From positions 1-64,000 of the forward strand of contig CASEAQ010000006.1 of NCBI GenBank assembly GCA_949285735.1: a DNA stretch of 64,000 nt, in the 5' to 3' direction. The stretch comes from an uncultured Bacteroidales bacterium (GTDB taxonomy: Bacteria; Bacteroidota; Bacteroidia; Bacteroidales; Muribaculaceae). Positions 57,503 to 64,000 of this stretch are shown here, piece by piece. The translations under genes and the position numbers were made by a program. Position 1 is the stretch's first letter, and the number at the start of each line of letters is the position of its first letter. Below the pieces are notes generated by a model. The model saw only the letters and a list, made by a program, of their open reading frames with translations. It was not told the origin of the DNA and made no database searches.

Positions 57503-58678
57503 TCAAATTGAAAATCGCCCATTAGGTTTATTTCCCAAACGGCTTACTCTTTTTTTAACCATATTTTTACCATCATTCATGGCTTGGCGTGTCTTGTCAT
57601 GTGCGTAATCTCGAACTTGCCGCCTGGCCTCATGCTCAGCTTTCTGTGCTAACGATTGTTGCATCTCCATCATATTCTTTTGATTTTTCAGATTACGAAA
57701 ATGTTGCAACATTTGGTTGCCAGCGACACATACCACAGCCAACGCCACACCGCCTATTATCAACCACATATTACGCTTCTTTTCTTCGGCCGCCTGTTGC
57801 TGTGCTACGGTTTGTATTGAATCTTGTCTGGCAAGAGCTTGCTGTTGAGCAATTTCAGCTTTGCGAGCAGCTTGCGCCTGAGCCAAAGAAGCTGCCTCCG
57901 AAGAAGCATTTTCAAGCTCGCTTTTTTTGATCTCACACATGGTCAGCGTTTCTTTGATTTTTGTCAGCAACTCTTTGTCGTTCACCTTATCTTGTATCAA
58001 TCTAAGCCTCGTGATTTCATACTGAAGCCCGTCTGAAAACGGCAACCTATCCTGCACCTCAAGCAGTGCCGATACAGTACCGATACTCGTAAGTATCTCA
58101 GTCGTGACATCATTGTCGCCTTCAGTCTCGATTGTGGACGTAATTGCCTGTACTGAAACCTTTTCAGACAGCTTATCTTTCTCAATCTTATCAACACGCA
58201 CACTGAAACCACGACTCACAGACAGCAATTTATATTTCTCCTTTCCTTCATAATGTGCTATATATATTGGTATGTCCCAATTTATCTCGGTATCACCAAC
58301 AACTGTAAACGACATCGACGGGTTATCGTTACCCTGTATTATAAAATATCCATCGTCCGACTTATCATATTCGACAGAAGACGGTATCATGAATGCCTCA
58401 GGAACCATGTCTGTAAACTCGGCATTATGGTAATTTCCCGTTCTGTCAAAAAATATTACAACCAACTCGTCGAGTTTTTTGTATTTCTTTCCATTAATCC
58501 GTCCGAGTCTTTTCTGCACATTCTTAAACACAACATTCACCTTATAACCTTCCCTAACAACAGAATACGTTATAATCAACCTGTCACGACTATTGGTCAT
58601 TACTGTATCCTTCATTTCTCGTGGATACACCGACAAATGGCACAATACAAGAATCGCAGTAATAAACACATTTCTCAT
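57503..58678 (-). CDS. Membrane protein with periplasmic beta domain and coiled coil
   Basis: This 391-residue protein has a signal peptide (MRNVFITAILVLCHLSVYP). Residues about 25-175 look like a beta-sandwich containing IPIYIAHYEGKEKYKLL. A helical region with an Ala/Gln-rich coiled coil (about 260-300; AQAQAARKAEIAQQQALARQ) leads to a membrane helix (about 304-322) and a basic tail rich in Lys/Arg. It shares the PIYIA-Y-K-K segment and general layout with the neighbour at 58758, so the two are probably diverged paralogues. No family was recognised. A T6SS membrane-complex part such as TssN or TssO is possible but unsupported. Confidence 0.65.
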   Translation of the reverse strand: MRNVFITAILVLCHLSVYPREMKDTVMTNSRDRLIITYSVVREGYKVNVVFKNVQKRLGRINGKKYKKLDELVVIFFDRTGNYHNAEFTDMVPEAFMIPSSVEYDKSDDGYFIIQGNDNPSMSFTVVGDTEINWDIPIYIAHYEGKEKYKLLSVSRGFSVRVDKIEKDKLSEKVSVQAITSTIETEGDNDVTTEILTSIGTVSALLEVQDRLPFSDGLQYEITRLRLIQDKVNDKELLTKIKETLTMCEIKKSELENASSEAASLAQAQAARKAEIAQQQALARQDSIQTVAQQQAAEEKKRNMWLIIGGVALAVVCVAGNQMLQHFRNLKNQKNMMEMQQSLAQKAEHEARRQVRDYAHDKTRQAMNDGKNMVKKRVSRLGNKPNGRFSI

Positions 58679-58757
58679 AAAAGTCTATAAACCAAAATGG
58701 TGCTACATAATTATTGCCTATACTCGAAATCCAAAGCGTCTGCACACTGCATACAAG

Positions 58758-59831
58758 TCAAAAATCATTTATGCGATTGTACCTGTCGGTGATTTTCGAC
58801 TTGTATTCACTCTTGCTCCATTGACGACTGTGGCTCCGGCAACGTTTATCGACGCAACAATTGTACAACGCTTTCACATCACCAATCACCTGTTCTTTGA
58901 CAGCACTGCGATCGCTACTGCTGTATATGCGTTGATAGTAGTCATCAAGTTTATGATATATCTGTTGCAACGACAAATTGCAATAACGGCATCTATGTGT
59001 ATAATACACCTTGTGCTTTCCGCAATCCCCCTCTTTCTCATCGAGGTTGATTTGCTTGAGCTCTTGTTTTAATCCTTCACACAATTTGTACATTTTGTGT
59101 GTTGGCATCCAACCGTTCTGTTTGATCATCTCGTTGATTCGTTCCGTATATGCCTCTATACGGTCGAGATATACCTTTCGCTGCATATACAGTGATGGTT
59201 TATGCTTTTTATTGGTACAGAACATAACCCCATCAAGTTCCGAAAGCAAGGCTGCACAACTATCGGCAAGTTCTTGATAGGCAGCATTTGGCCTGATTTC
59301 AACATCAATATTCAACTCCACAACTTGCTTTTCAAGCATCACAAGTTGCTCTTTCTTTATAAAAATAAACTTCTTCTTAGTTTGATACTGAGCGATATAT
59401 ATAGGCAATCGGCACACCGCAGTTTTACCCTCCTCGACCGACAAAGACAAAACCATTTCCTTGTATGAAGGTGATATATGGAAATTCTGTTCAATCCCTT
59501 CACACGCCTCAATAGTACGATGCCCCTTGCTGCCTCCGAAAATATCATCATAAACTATGGGGGGCTGCATTTCCTTCAATGTCGATTCATCATAGCCACG
59601 ATCAAACAACAACAGCTCATTGGTTTCACCTGTGTTCTCCATTGCCACCGAAACGGTCACCTTGCCATATTGGTCAACATTCTCAATTTCAAGGAATATA
59701 TTACAATATGACAACTCCACCATTGCTTGTTTATCATCGGTGTTCAATTTCACATCTTTCTGCTCGTCACCATAAGCCGTCGCCATCGAAGCAACAAGCA
59801 ATAAAACCATCAAATATACCTTGCGTATCAT
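58758..59831 (-). CDS. Secreted Cys-rich protein of unknown function, related to 57503 neighbour
   Basis: This 357-residue protein has a signal peptide (MIRKVYLMVLLLVASMATAYG). An N-terminal beta domain has ELLLFDRGYDES and LPIYIAQYQTKKKFIFI, the second stretch matching the neighbour at 57503. The C-terminal third is helical and Cys/His-rich (CGKHKVYYTHRCRYC, then YNCCVDKRCRSHSRQ), and could bind metal or form disulfides. It lies between the E2 and the paralogue. Its position suggests a part of the injection machine or the conjugation system; the role is unknown. Confidence 0.6.
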   Translation of the reverse strand: MIRKVYLMVLLLVASMATAYGDEQKDVKLNTDDKQAMVELSYCNIFLEIENVDQYGKVTVSVAMENTGETNELLLFDRGYDESTLKEMQPPIVYDDIFGGSKGHRTIEACEGIEQNFHISPSYKEMVLSLSVEEGKTAVCRLPIYIAQYQTKKKFIFIKKEQLVMLEKQVVELNIDVEIRPNAAYQELADSCAALLSELDGVMFCTNKKHKPSLYMQRKVYLDRIEAYTERINEMIKQNGWMPTHKMYKLCEGLKQELKQINLDEKEGDCGKHKVYYTHRCRYCNLSLQQIYHKLDDYYQRIYSSSDRSAVKEQVIGDVKALYNCCVDKRCRSHSRQWSKSEYKSKITDRYNRINDF

Positions 59832-60505
59832 ATAGTCCTCGGCTTTATAGTTGTTTTTTGTTCTTGTACAGCATTTTCTCCAATCATTGTTGCTTTAGGT
59901 GCTGAAACTGCAGGTTCTGGAATATCTTGTCCAAAACGCGTCCATCCATTCGGTTCTCCTTCCTCTCTCACCCACTCTGCCACATTCTGGTCTTCGGGAT
60001 AAGGATAAGTGTTCTGAGCATGGTAAAGCTGATACTTGAGATAGCGTTCGACCCTCAATATCAAGTCCTTTAACGAGGCAAGAACACCCATCTCCTTAAT
60101 GGTTAGACATACATGACCTTTAAAACTTCCAGAATATCTGATATTGGGATGCCAAACATCTGTGCGGAATGTAAAAATGGGATTCCCGTCGGCCGACGGG
60201 TAATTGTTTGGCAAAACAATACTCATTTTATGCAAATAGCCAAATATAGGTTCACGCGGTATAGGCGAATCTTTAACGCCCACTATCGACTTGACCCTGT
60301 ACCATACCTCATACTCAGTAGGAAGCCCCATGACATTTCTCCTGCGTATAATATAAGAAATCGACGGTTCCCGAGGATTAGCACTTGCAGCCCTGCGCTT
60401 GGCACACAGCGAGTCTATTTCTTTCCACTCTTTCCACAAACGGGCGTCCCTGCCCGAAAGCTCTTTTTGATTGAAATTATTTATTACACTGCTTATCTCT
60501 GCCAT
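59828..60505 (-). CDS. E2-like ubiquitin-conjugating enzyme (UBC fold)
   Basis: This 225-residue protein has the UBC core at about residues 15-165. The hallmark HPN (119-121, in DVWHPNIRYSG) is followed by the predicted catalytic Cys133 in GHVCLTIKEMG, 12 residues after the Asn, in E2 spacing. The preceding IVLPNNYPSADGNPIFTF matches the E2 beta-sheet with the conserved Y-P...P-F. The last 55 residues are a low-complexity tail. The ATG at 60505 is chosen; a TTG 33 bases upstream would overlap the UBL gene. E2s receive UBL from E1 and pass it to targets, often with a RING E3. Confidence 0.92.
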   Translation of the reverse strand: MAEISSVINNFNQKELSGRDARLWKEWKEIDSLCAKRRAASANPREPSISYIIRRRNVMGLPTEYEVWYRVKSIVGVKDSPIPREPIFGYLHKMSIVLPNNYPSADGNPIFTFRTDVWHPNIRYSGSFKGHVCLTIKEMGVLASLKDLILRVERYLKYQLYHAQNTYPYPEDQNVAEWVREEGEPNGWTRFGQDIPEPAVSAPKATMIGENAVQEQKTTIKPRTI

Positions 60506-60527
60506 CGTAGTAATCGTTTTTTGTTCA

Positions 60528-60854
60528 TCAACCAGCAATAGGAACCGAAATCAAGTGCAACAAATCTCCAGGCTGTATGTTGTAGTCAACCAACGCCTGT
60601 TCGCGCCCATCAGCATCTTCAAACTCAAGTATCTCGGGCTCCGCCCCTTCCTCTATCGTCTGCCCAAGCAAGTATTGTATGGGGTTGCCGCCATTGTCAA
60701 CCTTTGGCAGTTCAAACACCTGCACAATACTGCTTATCTGGTCACGTATAGTCTTATTAGGGTCAGTAACCTTTACCTCAACTTCCTCATAAGCCGAGCC
60801 GTCAATTGTTAATCTAATGATGAAATCATCACCATAAAGTTCTTCGTTTGCCAT
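60528..60854 (-). CDS. Ubiquitin-like protein (UBL), beta-grasp
   Basis: This 108-residue protein reads as a ubiquitin-fold protein: FIIRLTIDGSAYEEVEVKV as the first hairpin, DPNKTIRDQISSIVQVFEL as the helix, GGNPIQYLLGQTIEEG, then QPGDLLHLISVPIAG. It ends in Ala-Gly with the Gly as the last residue, so it needs no processing to expose a C-terminal Gly. The usual Gly-Gly is absent. The E2 begins 22 bases after its stop. YukD-like secretion UBLs are not conjugated, but E1, E2 and JAMM genes in the operon argue for conjugation here. Confidence 0.82.
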   Translation of the reverse strand: MANEELYGDDFIIRLTIDGSAYEEVEVKVTDPNKTIRDQISSIVQVFELPKVDNGGNPIQYLLGQTIEEGAEPEILEFEDADGREQALVDYNIQPGDLLHLISVPIAG

Positions 60855-60912
60855 AGTTATATTATTTTTATATTATGTTTTTGTCTTAATTTTCTAATAT
60901 GTAAAAATTTTG

Positions 60913-61416
60913 CTACCATATCCACGCTCCGCGTGGCTGGTCGTAATTATCCGAACGGTAATCTTCAAACTTGTTTTTGAAAACTATGATTTGATAGGCG
61001 TCCTCCGGAATACGCAAAGGCTCTTTCAATCCATAGCGGTAAAGCGACAACTCATACTTGCGGTGCTCATAGTCGATATGTATCAATAAGTCGGCGTTAG
61101 TATCTCGGTGGGCTCCGTAGAAGCGGTCATACACAGCACAGATGAGATTTTCATCAAACCATAAATGGGCAGTATATTCCGATTTATTCACATGCCATGC
61201 CAATGTCATTTTTTTAGGTTTTCCTGCTGTATGATATTTGAGCAAGCTGCCATCGCGCAACTTGTCGTGGGTGCCGTCATAAAGAGCCTCCTCTATATAA
61301 TCCAACTCTGGTATACAGCCACGTTCGGTTAGTTTCTCCCACTTTCCATCGCTCCAACGCTCAAAAATAGGCAAATAACGATAGCAAAATTGCTGCACAC
61401 GCTTATTATCCATCAC
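60913..61416 (-). CDS. Small protein, candidate immunity partner of the upstream pretoxin-like gene
   Basis: This 167-residue protein has no signal peptide and no recognised domain. Aromatic-rich text (FCYRYLPIFERWSDGKWEKL, YRYGLKEPLRIPEDAYQIIVF) suggests a compact alpha/beta fold. It overlaps the preceding gene's stop by ATGA, the usual toxin-immunity coupling. An unrelated accessory role is possible. Confidence 0.55.
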   Translation of the reverse strand: MMDNKRVQQFCYRYLPIFERWSDGKWEKLTERGCIPELDYIEEALYDGTHDKLRDGSLLKYHTAGKPKKMTLAWHVNKSEYTAHLWFDENLICAVYDRFYGAHRDTNADLLIHIDYEHRKYELSLYRYGLKEPLRIPEDAYQIIVFKNKFEDYRSDNYDQPRGAWIW

Positions 61417-62822
61417 CGACTGTTTTTCAATCTATCGTTAGCCAGTTTATTGGCATCAATTAATTTATTGATATAGTCATATGCATCTATAACCCAATCT
61501 TCCCAAGTATTGGATGGACCCATTAAAGCATTATCTGAACTTTTCATTAATACTTTATACCATTTATCTGGATTTGACAAAATGTTTTTACTCAATTCCG
61601 AAGCCTCCTCCATTGTCAACCTGGCCTCATTTACTCTTTTCTCATTAATATTTTCTGCTTTGCGCAAATTTTCTTTCTCCAATTTTAATTTAGCAGCAGC
61701 GTTGCGATTTGCATCCTTAGCCTTACCTAAAGCCCTACGTCGGCCTTTATTCCTTGCTCTGTTTAAAGCCGCTTTCGCATTCTTCTTATTTTTTCCTGCA
61801 GCTGCTACAAGCGATTCCGCACTTTTCACAGCCGACCTTGCTTTTGCTATCTTCGCTACTTTTATAGCTCCTTTCAACAAACTTGTGGCAGGCACAGCTC
61901 CTACGAAACTTTCAATCGCTTCCTTCTTGTATTTTTCCATACTGTCGAAATCTCCAACCATCACTGCATGCACCTCACGTCCGAGATATACAAATCCATT
62001 AATCAATGATGAGACCTCGCTAACAACAGGTATTGGCATCAATCCCACTGCAGCCAAGACGAATTGAGTGTTATCCAACCAGCCTGTATTCTCTGCTTCG
62101 ACATAATGATTTTCTTCTATTCTACCACACAACACTGTCGTTTTTCCTTCTGACTCATTATTTAAAGACATTTCCTGCTCGACACTGTCATGGGGAATAG
62201 ATTGCACATACACGTTTTTCTCAATAGAACATTCGATAGGTTGAAAAATCTGGTAATACTCAAAAATTCCCATATACTCAATAAAACCCTCCCATCCCAT
62301 AGCCACATCTTCCCCAAATAAACAAGGGGATTGCTGTATATATGCATTCAGTTCATTATCAGCCAGATTCAAACCAGCACATTCATCGACCAAAAAAGCA
62401 AAGCCCCAGGCAACATCCTCAATTATTTCAAAACCATAAATGGCGAAATGAACCATTGCCAACGGTATAGTCCTCCTTCTTGATTCTATAAACGCAAAAA
62501 CACAATCGGCAGCCTCATCTATTTTCGACAACATGCCTATTGCATCACGGCATACGCCGTCATCATCAACGATTAAGTCGGAACAATCAATTATGAATGT
62601 TTCGTGCATTTTATCTTCGATATCGATATTTTTATATTCGCCTACGACATCTTTCAGCACTAATTCTTCCGCCACTTTGTTTTCTATGGTATCAACCTCT
62701 TGTTCATTGCTCTGAACGAGTATCGAAAAATATACTTTTATATATATGTCAACATGGAACATTTGGGTTTCTGTTTGTTCCTGTATCTCAATATCGACTG
62801 CTCCAACTTCCGATTTTCCCAT
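61413..62822 (-). CDS. Pretoxin-like protein (candidate T6SS effector)
   Basis: The protein has 469 residues. Residues about 1-240 are acidic and unrecognised. Residues about 250-350 contain WLDNTQFVLAAVGLMPIPVV, SEVSSLINGFVYLGRE and FVGAVPATSLLKGAIKVAKI, close to the glycine/hydrophobic pretoxin segments that precede C-terminal toxin domains in polymorphic toxins. A Lys/Arg/Ala-rich helical stretch (about 360-410) follows, then a 60-residue end (NTWEDWVIDAYDYINKLI). No classic toxin active site was seen. The start at 62822 avoids overlap with the upstream gene; a GTG at 62915 is possible. The next gene overlaps by ATGA. Confidence 0.6.
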   Translation of the reverse strand: MGKSEVGAVDIEIQEQTETQMFHVDIYIKVYFSILVQSNEQEVDTIENKVAEELVLKDVVGEYKNIDIEDKMHETFIIDCSDLIVDDDGVCRDAIGMLSKIDEAADCVFAFIESRRRTIPLAMVHFAIYGFEIIEDVAWGFAFLVDECAGLNLADNELNAYIQQSPCLFGEDVAMGWEGFIEYMGIFEYYQIFQPIECSIEKNVYVQSIPHDSVEQEMSLNNESEGKTTVLCGRIEENHYVEAENTGWLDNTQFVLAAVGLMPIPVVSEVSSLINGFVYLGREVHAVMVGDFDSMEKYKKEAIESFVGAVPATSLLKGAIKVAKIAKARSAVKSAESLVAAAGKNKKNAKAALNRARNKGRRRALGKAKDANRNAAAKLKLEKENLRKAENINEKRVNEARLTMEEASELSKNILSNPDKWYKVLMKSSDNALMGPSNTWEDWVIDAYDYINKLIDANKLANDRLKNSR

Positions 62823-62863
62823 ATTTAACAATTCTTCATATTTTCCATATATCACAGATACAA

Positions 62864-63190
62864 TTAAGGAAGGGTCGAATACTTTATTGCACCATAAAAT
62901 ATGTCGGTCAGGCACTTATACACTTCATCATTTTCATCAAAATTATTTACGGCAATTGCGCCCAATGAGTATGCTTTATTTATTTCATCCCACTCCGTAT
63001 ATACTTGCAACCTTATCACATTTTCCTCTATATCCGCCAATTGCTCATAAATAAACAAATATATCGAATTATGTGTCTTTTCTGCTAAAAATCTGAATTT
63101 GCCTTTTGCCTCTTCCAAGAACAACCTGTAATTGAGCTTTGTCGCGTGGTTCAAGAAACAACTGTGTTTACTTTTTTCTTCCATAATCAT
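62864..63190 (-). CDS. Small protein, candidate immunity partner of the DUF4280-toxin gene
   Basis: This 108-residue protein has no recognised family. It starts by TAATG overlap with the stop of the DUF4280 gene, a hallmark of tight co-translation. Acidic and aromatic content (EWDEINKAYSLGAI, NNFDENDEVYKCLTDIF) fits a soluble cytoplasmic protein. Immunity to the upstream C-terminal domain is inferred from position. Confidence 0.5.
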   Translation of the reverse strand: MIMEEKSKHSCFLNHATKLNYRLFLEEAKGKFRFLAEKTHNSIYLFIYEQLADIEENVIRLQVYTEWDEINKAYSLGAIAVNNFDENDEVYKCLTDIFYGAIKYSTLP

Positions 63191-64000
63191 TACAACACAT
63201 TTAGATATTTCAAGAACTCACATGGGATATATGCTTGTATTGCACCGCCCTTTGTTTTTTTCCAATTTGCACAATCTAATTTCAAACTATCCCATTTATT
63301 ATTCAATGGAGCCATAGTATCGGCAGCTGTACTTTCCAAATATTCAAATTCGGGGGCTGCATCATCAACTTCATAAATGACCTTCCGTTTCCTCACAACA
63401 TTTCCATTACCCTTGTCGATTACTGGCTGGGCTCCATAATTACGAGGAACATTGATAGGTTCATTTTCTCTACGAGGGAATCCAAAATATGACCCCTGCA
63501 ATATATCATTAGGACCTTCGAACCTTTGGAAGCGATTACCTGGCGATGCCACTCTCACTTTCACAGGCTTATCCAAATCTATACCATTTATGTGACTCAT
63601 TATCTTTTTTTCGTCGGTCACACCATGGCTAACATAAAAACGATAAGCAAAGTTCTTCCTTTCTGCCCGCAAAGCCTTAATAAAAATTTCCACCTCCTCA
63701 TCGTTCTTACAAATACCTTTCGACAATAGCTCCTTTCTCGAAATATTTTCTCCGGCATATTTTTTTACAACTTCAGCAAACTTTGTTTTAGATGCTGAGT
63801 CGATAATACGCTTCAGGTTCTCTTCTGTCTCCCTTGCCATTCGAGAATTATCGCCAGGACCGGTATCAGTTTGTCCGTCACTAACTATTGTTATGACTCC
63901 ACCATATTGGCACCTGCATATCGACGACTTTAGCAACGCAGGCTTTCCCTTCACCAAGTAATCATTTTTGCCATTCAGCCATTCGGAGACTGTGCCAGGC
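63190..64000 (-). CDS. PAAR-like DUF4280 protein with polymorphic-toxin-like C-terminus (N-terminus off window)
   Basis: The frame is open to the right edge, so only the last 269 residues are seen. The first visible part (PGTVSEWLNGKNDY, KGKPALLKSSICRCQYGGVI, TIVSDGQ) is the end of a DUF4280 domain, a PAAR-like spike tip common in Bacteroidetes T6SS. The remainder carries YVSHGVTDEKKIMSHINGID, KPVKVRVASPGNRFQRFEG, QGSYFGFP and LESTAADTMAPLNNKW...KGGAIQAYIP. It resembles the type 46 polymorphic toxin domain as I recall it. This would make it an evolved effector on the spike. A TTG at 63957 is not a real start. Confidence 0.7.
   Translation of the reverse strand, partial: PGTVSEWLNGKNDYLVKGKPALLKSSICRCQYGGVITIVSDGQTDTGPGDNSRMARETEENLKRIIDSASKTKFAEVVKKYAGENISRKELLSKGICKNDEEVEIFIKALRAERKNFAYRFYVSHGVTDEKKIMSHINGIDLDKPVKVRVASPGNRFQRFEGPNDILQGSYFGFPRRENEPINVPRNYGAQPVIDKGNGNVVRKRKVIYEVDDAAPEFEYLESTAADTMAPLNNKWDSLKLDCANWKKTKGGAIQAYIPCEFLKYLNVL

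Noticed and set aside
52018..60854. A CBASS (Cap2/Cap3) or Bil defence operon
   Set aside because: No CD-NTase or effector is present, E1 and E2 are separate genes, and the set is interlocked with baseplate, kinase and FHA genes rather than the four-gene Bil layout.
60528..60854. YukD/EsaB-type UBL of a type VII secretion system
   Set aside because: No EssC-type ATPase or WXG100 protein is nearby, while E1, E2 and JAMM genes are.

Overview
The window reads as a chromosomal segment of a Bacteroidales bacterium; the family cannot be fixed from this sequence. Four things point there: many starts are preceded by the Bacteroidetes -7 box TAnnTTTG; a very large secreted protein ends in a type IX secretion (Por) sorting domain; a methylmalonyl-CoA decarboxylase operon includes a lamin-tail OadG subunit; and the contractile-secretion genes resemble the Bacteroidetes subtype of type VI secretion (T6SS).

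Bases 1 to about 41,450 are mostly ordinary core genome. In order they hold a partial AraC regulator, a flavodoxin/ferredoxin protein, bioB, an SRP RNA-tRNA-Thr-tRNA-Pro cluster, a noncoding stretch with nested inverted repeats, the mce-mmdA-oadG-biotin carrier-oadB operon (reverse strand), trpS, the pstSCAB-phoU operon, a YeiH-type transporter with a GH97 glycosidase, a CDF metal transporter, a small ABC transporter with an alpha/beta hydrolase, an 1818-residue type IX secreted protein, folE, a SPOR protein, tpiA, a DoxX-thioredoxin-like protein, a DUF1599 protein, rnpB, a YihY/BrkB protein, ridA, a broken toxin with an intact HigA-type antitoxin, a maf-chrA-chrA-folC operon, hpt, adk, trmD and pfkA.

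From about 41,600 to the right edge the character changes. The DNA looks more AT-rich by eye, every gene is on the reverse strand, and many genes overlap. In transcription order (right to left): a PAAR-like DUF4280 protein with a toxin-like C-terminus; a small possible immunity protein; a pretoxin-like protein with a coupled small gene; a ubiquitin-like protein (UBL); an E2 (UBC) enzyme; two related secreted or membrane proteins; a membrane-anchored JAMM peptidase; a membrane protein joining a von Willebrand A-like region, a RING-H2-like zinc site and an FHA domain; an E1 (ThiF-type) enzyme; TssG-, TssK-, TssE/gp25- and TssF-like baseplate proteins; a peptidoglycan-binding membrane protein; a secreted glucosaminidase with LysM; a membrane Ser/Thr kinase; a WG-repeat-like secreted protein; and a PP2C phosphatase.

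The standout is this last locus. It carries a complete-looking ubiquitin-type set (UBL, E1, E2, RING-like candidate E3, JAMM deconjugase) inside an operon for a T6SS-like machine, alongside a kinase/phosphatase/FHA set like the threonine-phosphorylation pathway that controls proteobacterial T6SS. The inferred model is a contractile injection system whose assembly or effector loading is controlled by both phosphorylation and ubiquitin-like conjugation at the inner membrane. The sheath, tube, spike and ATPase genes are not in this window and would have to lie beyond the right edge or elsewhere.
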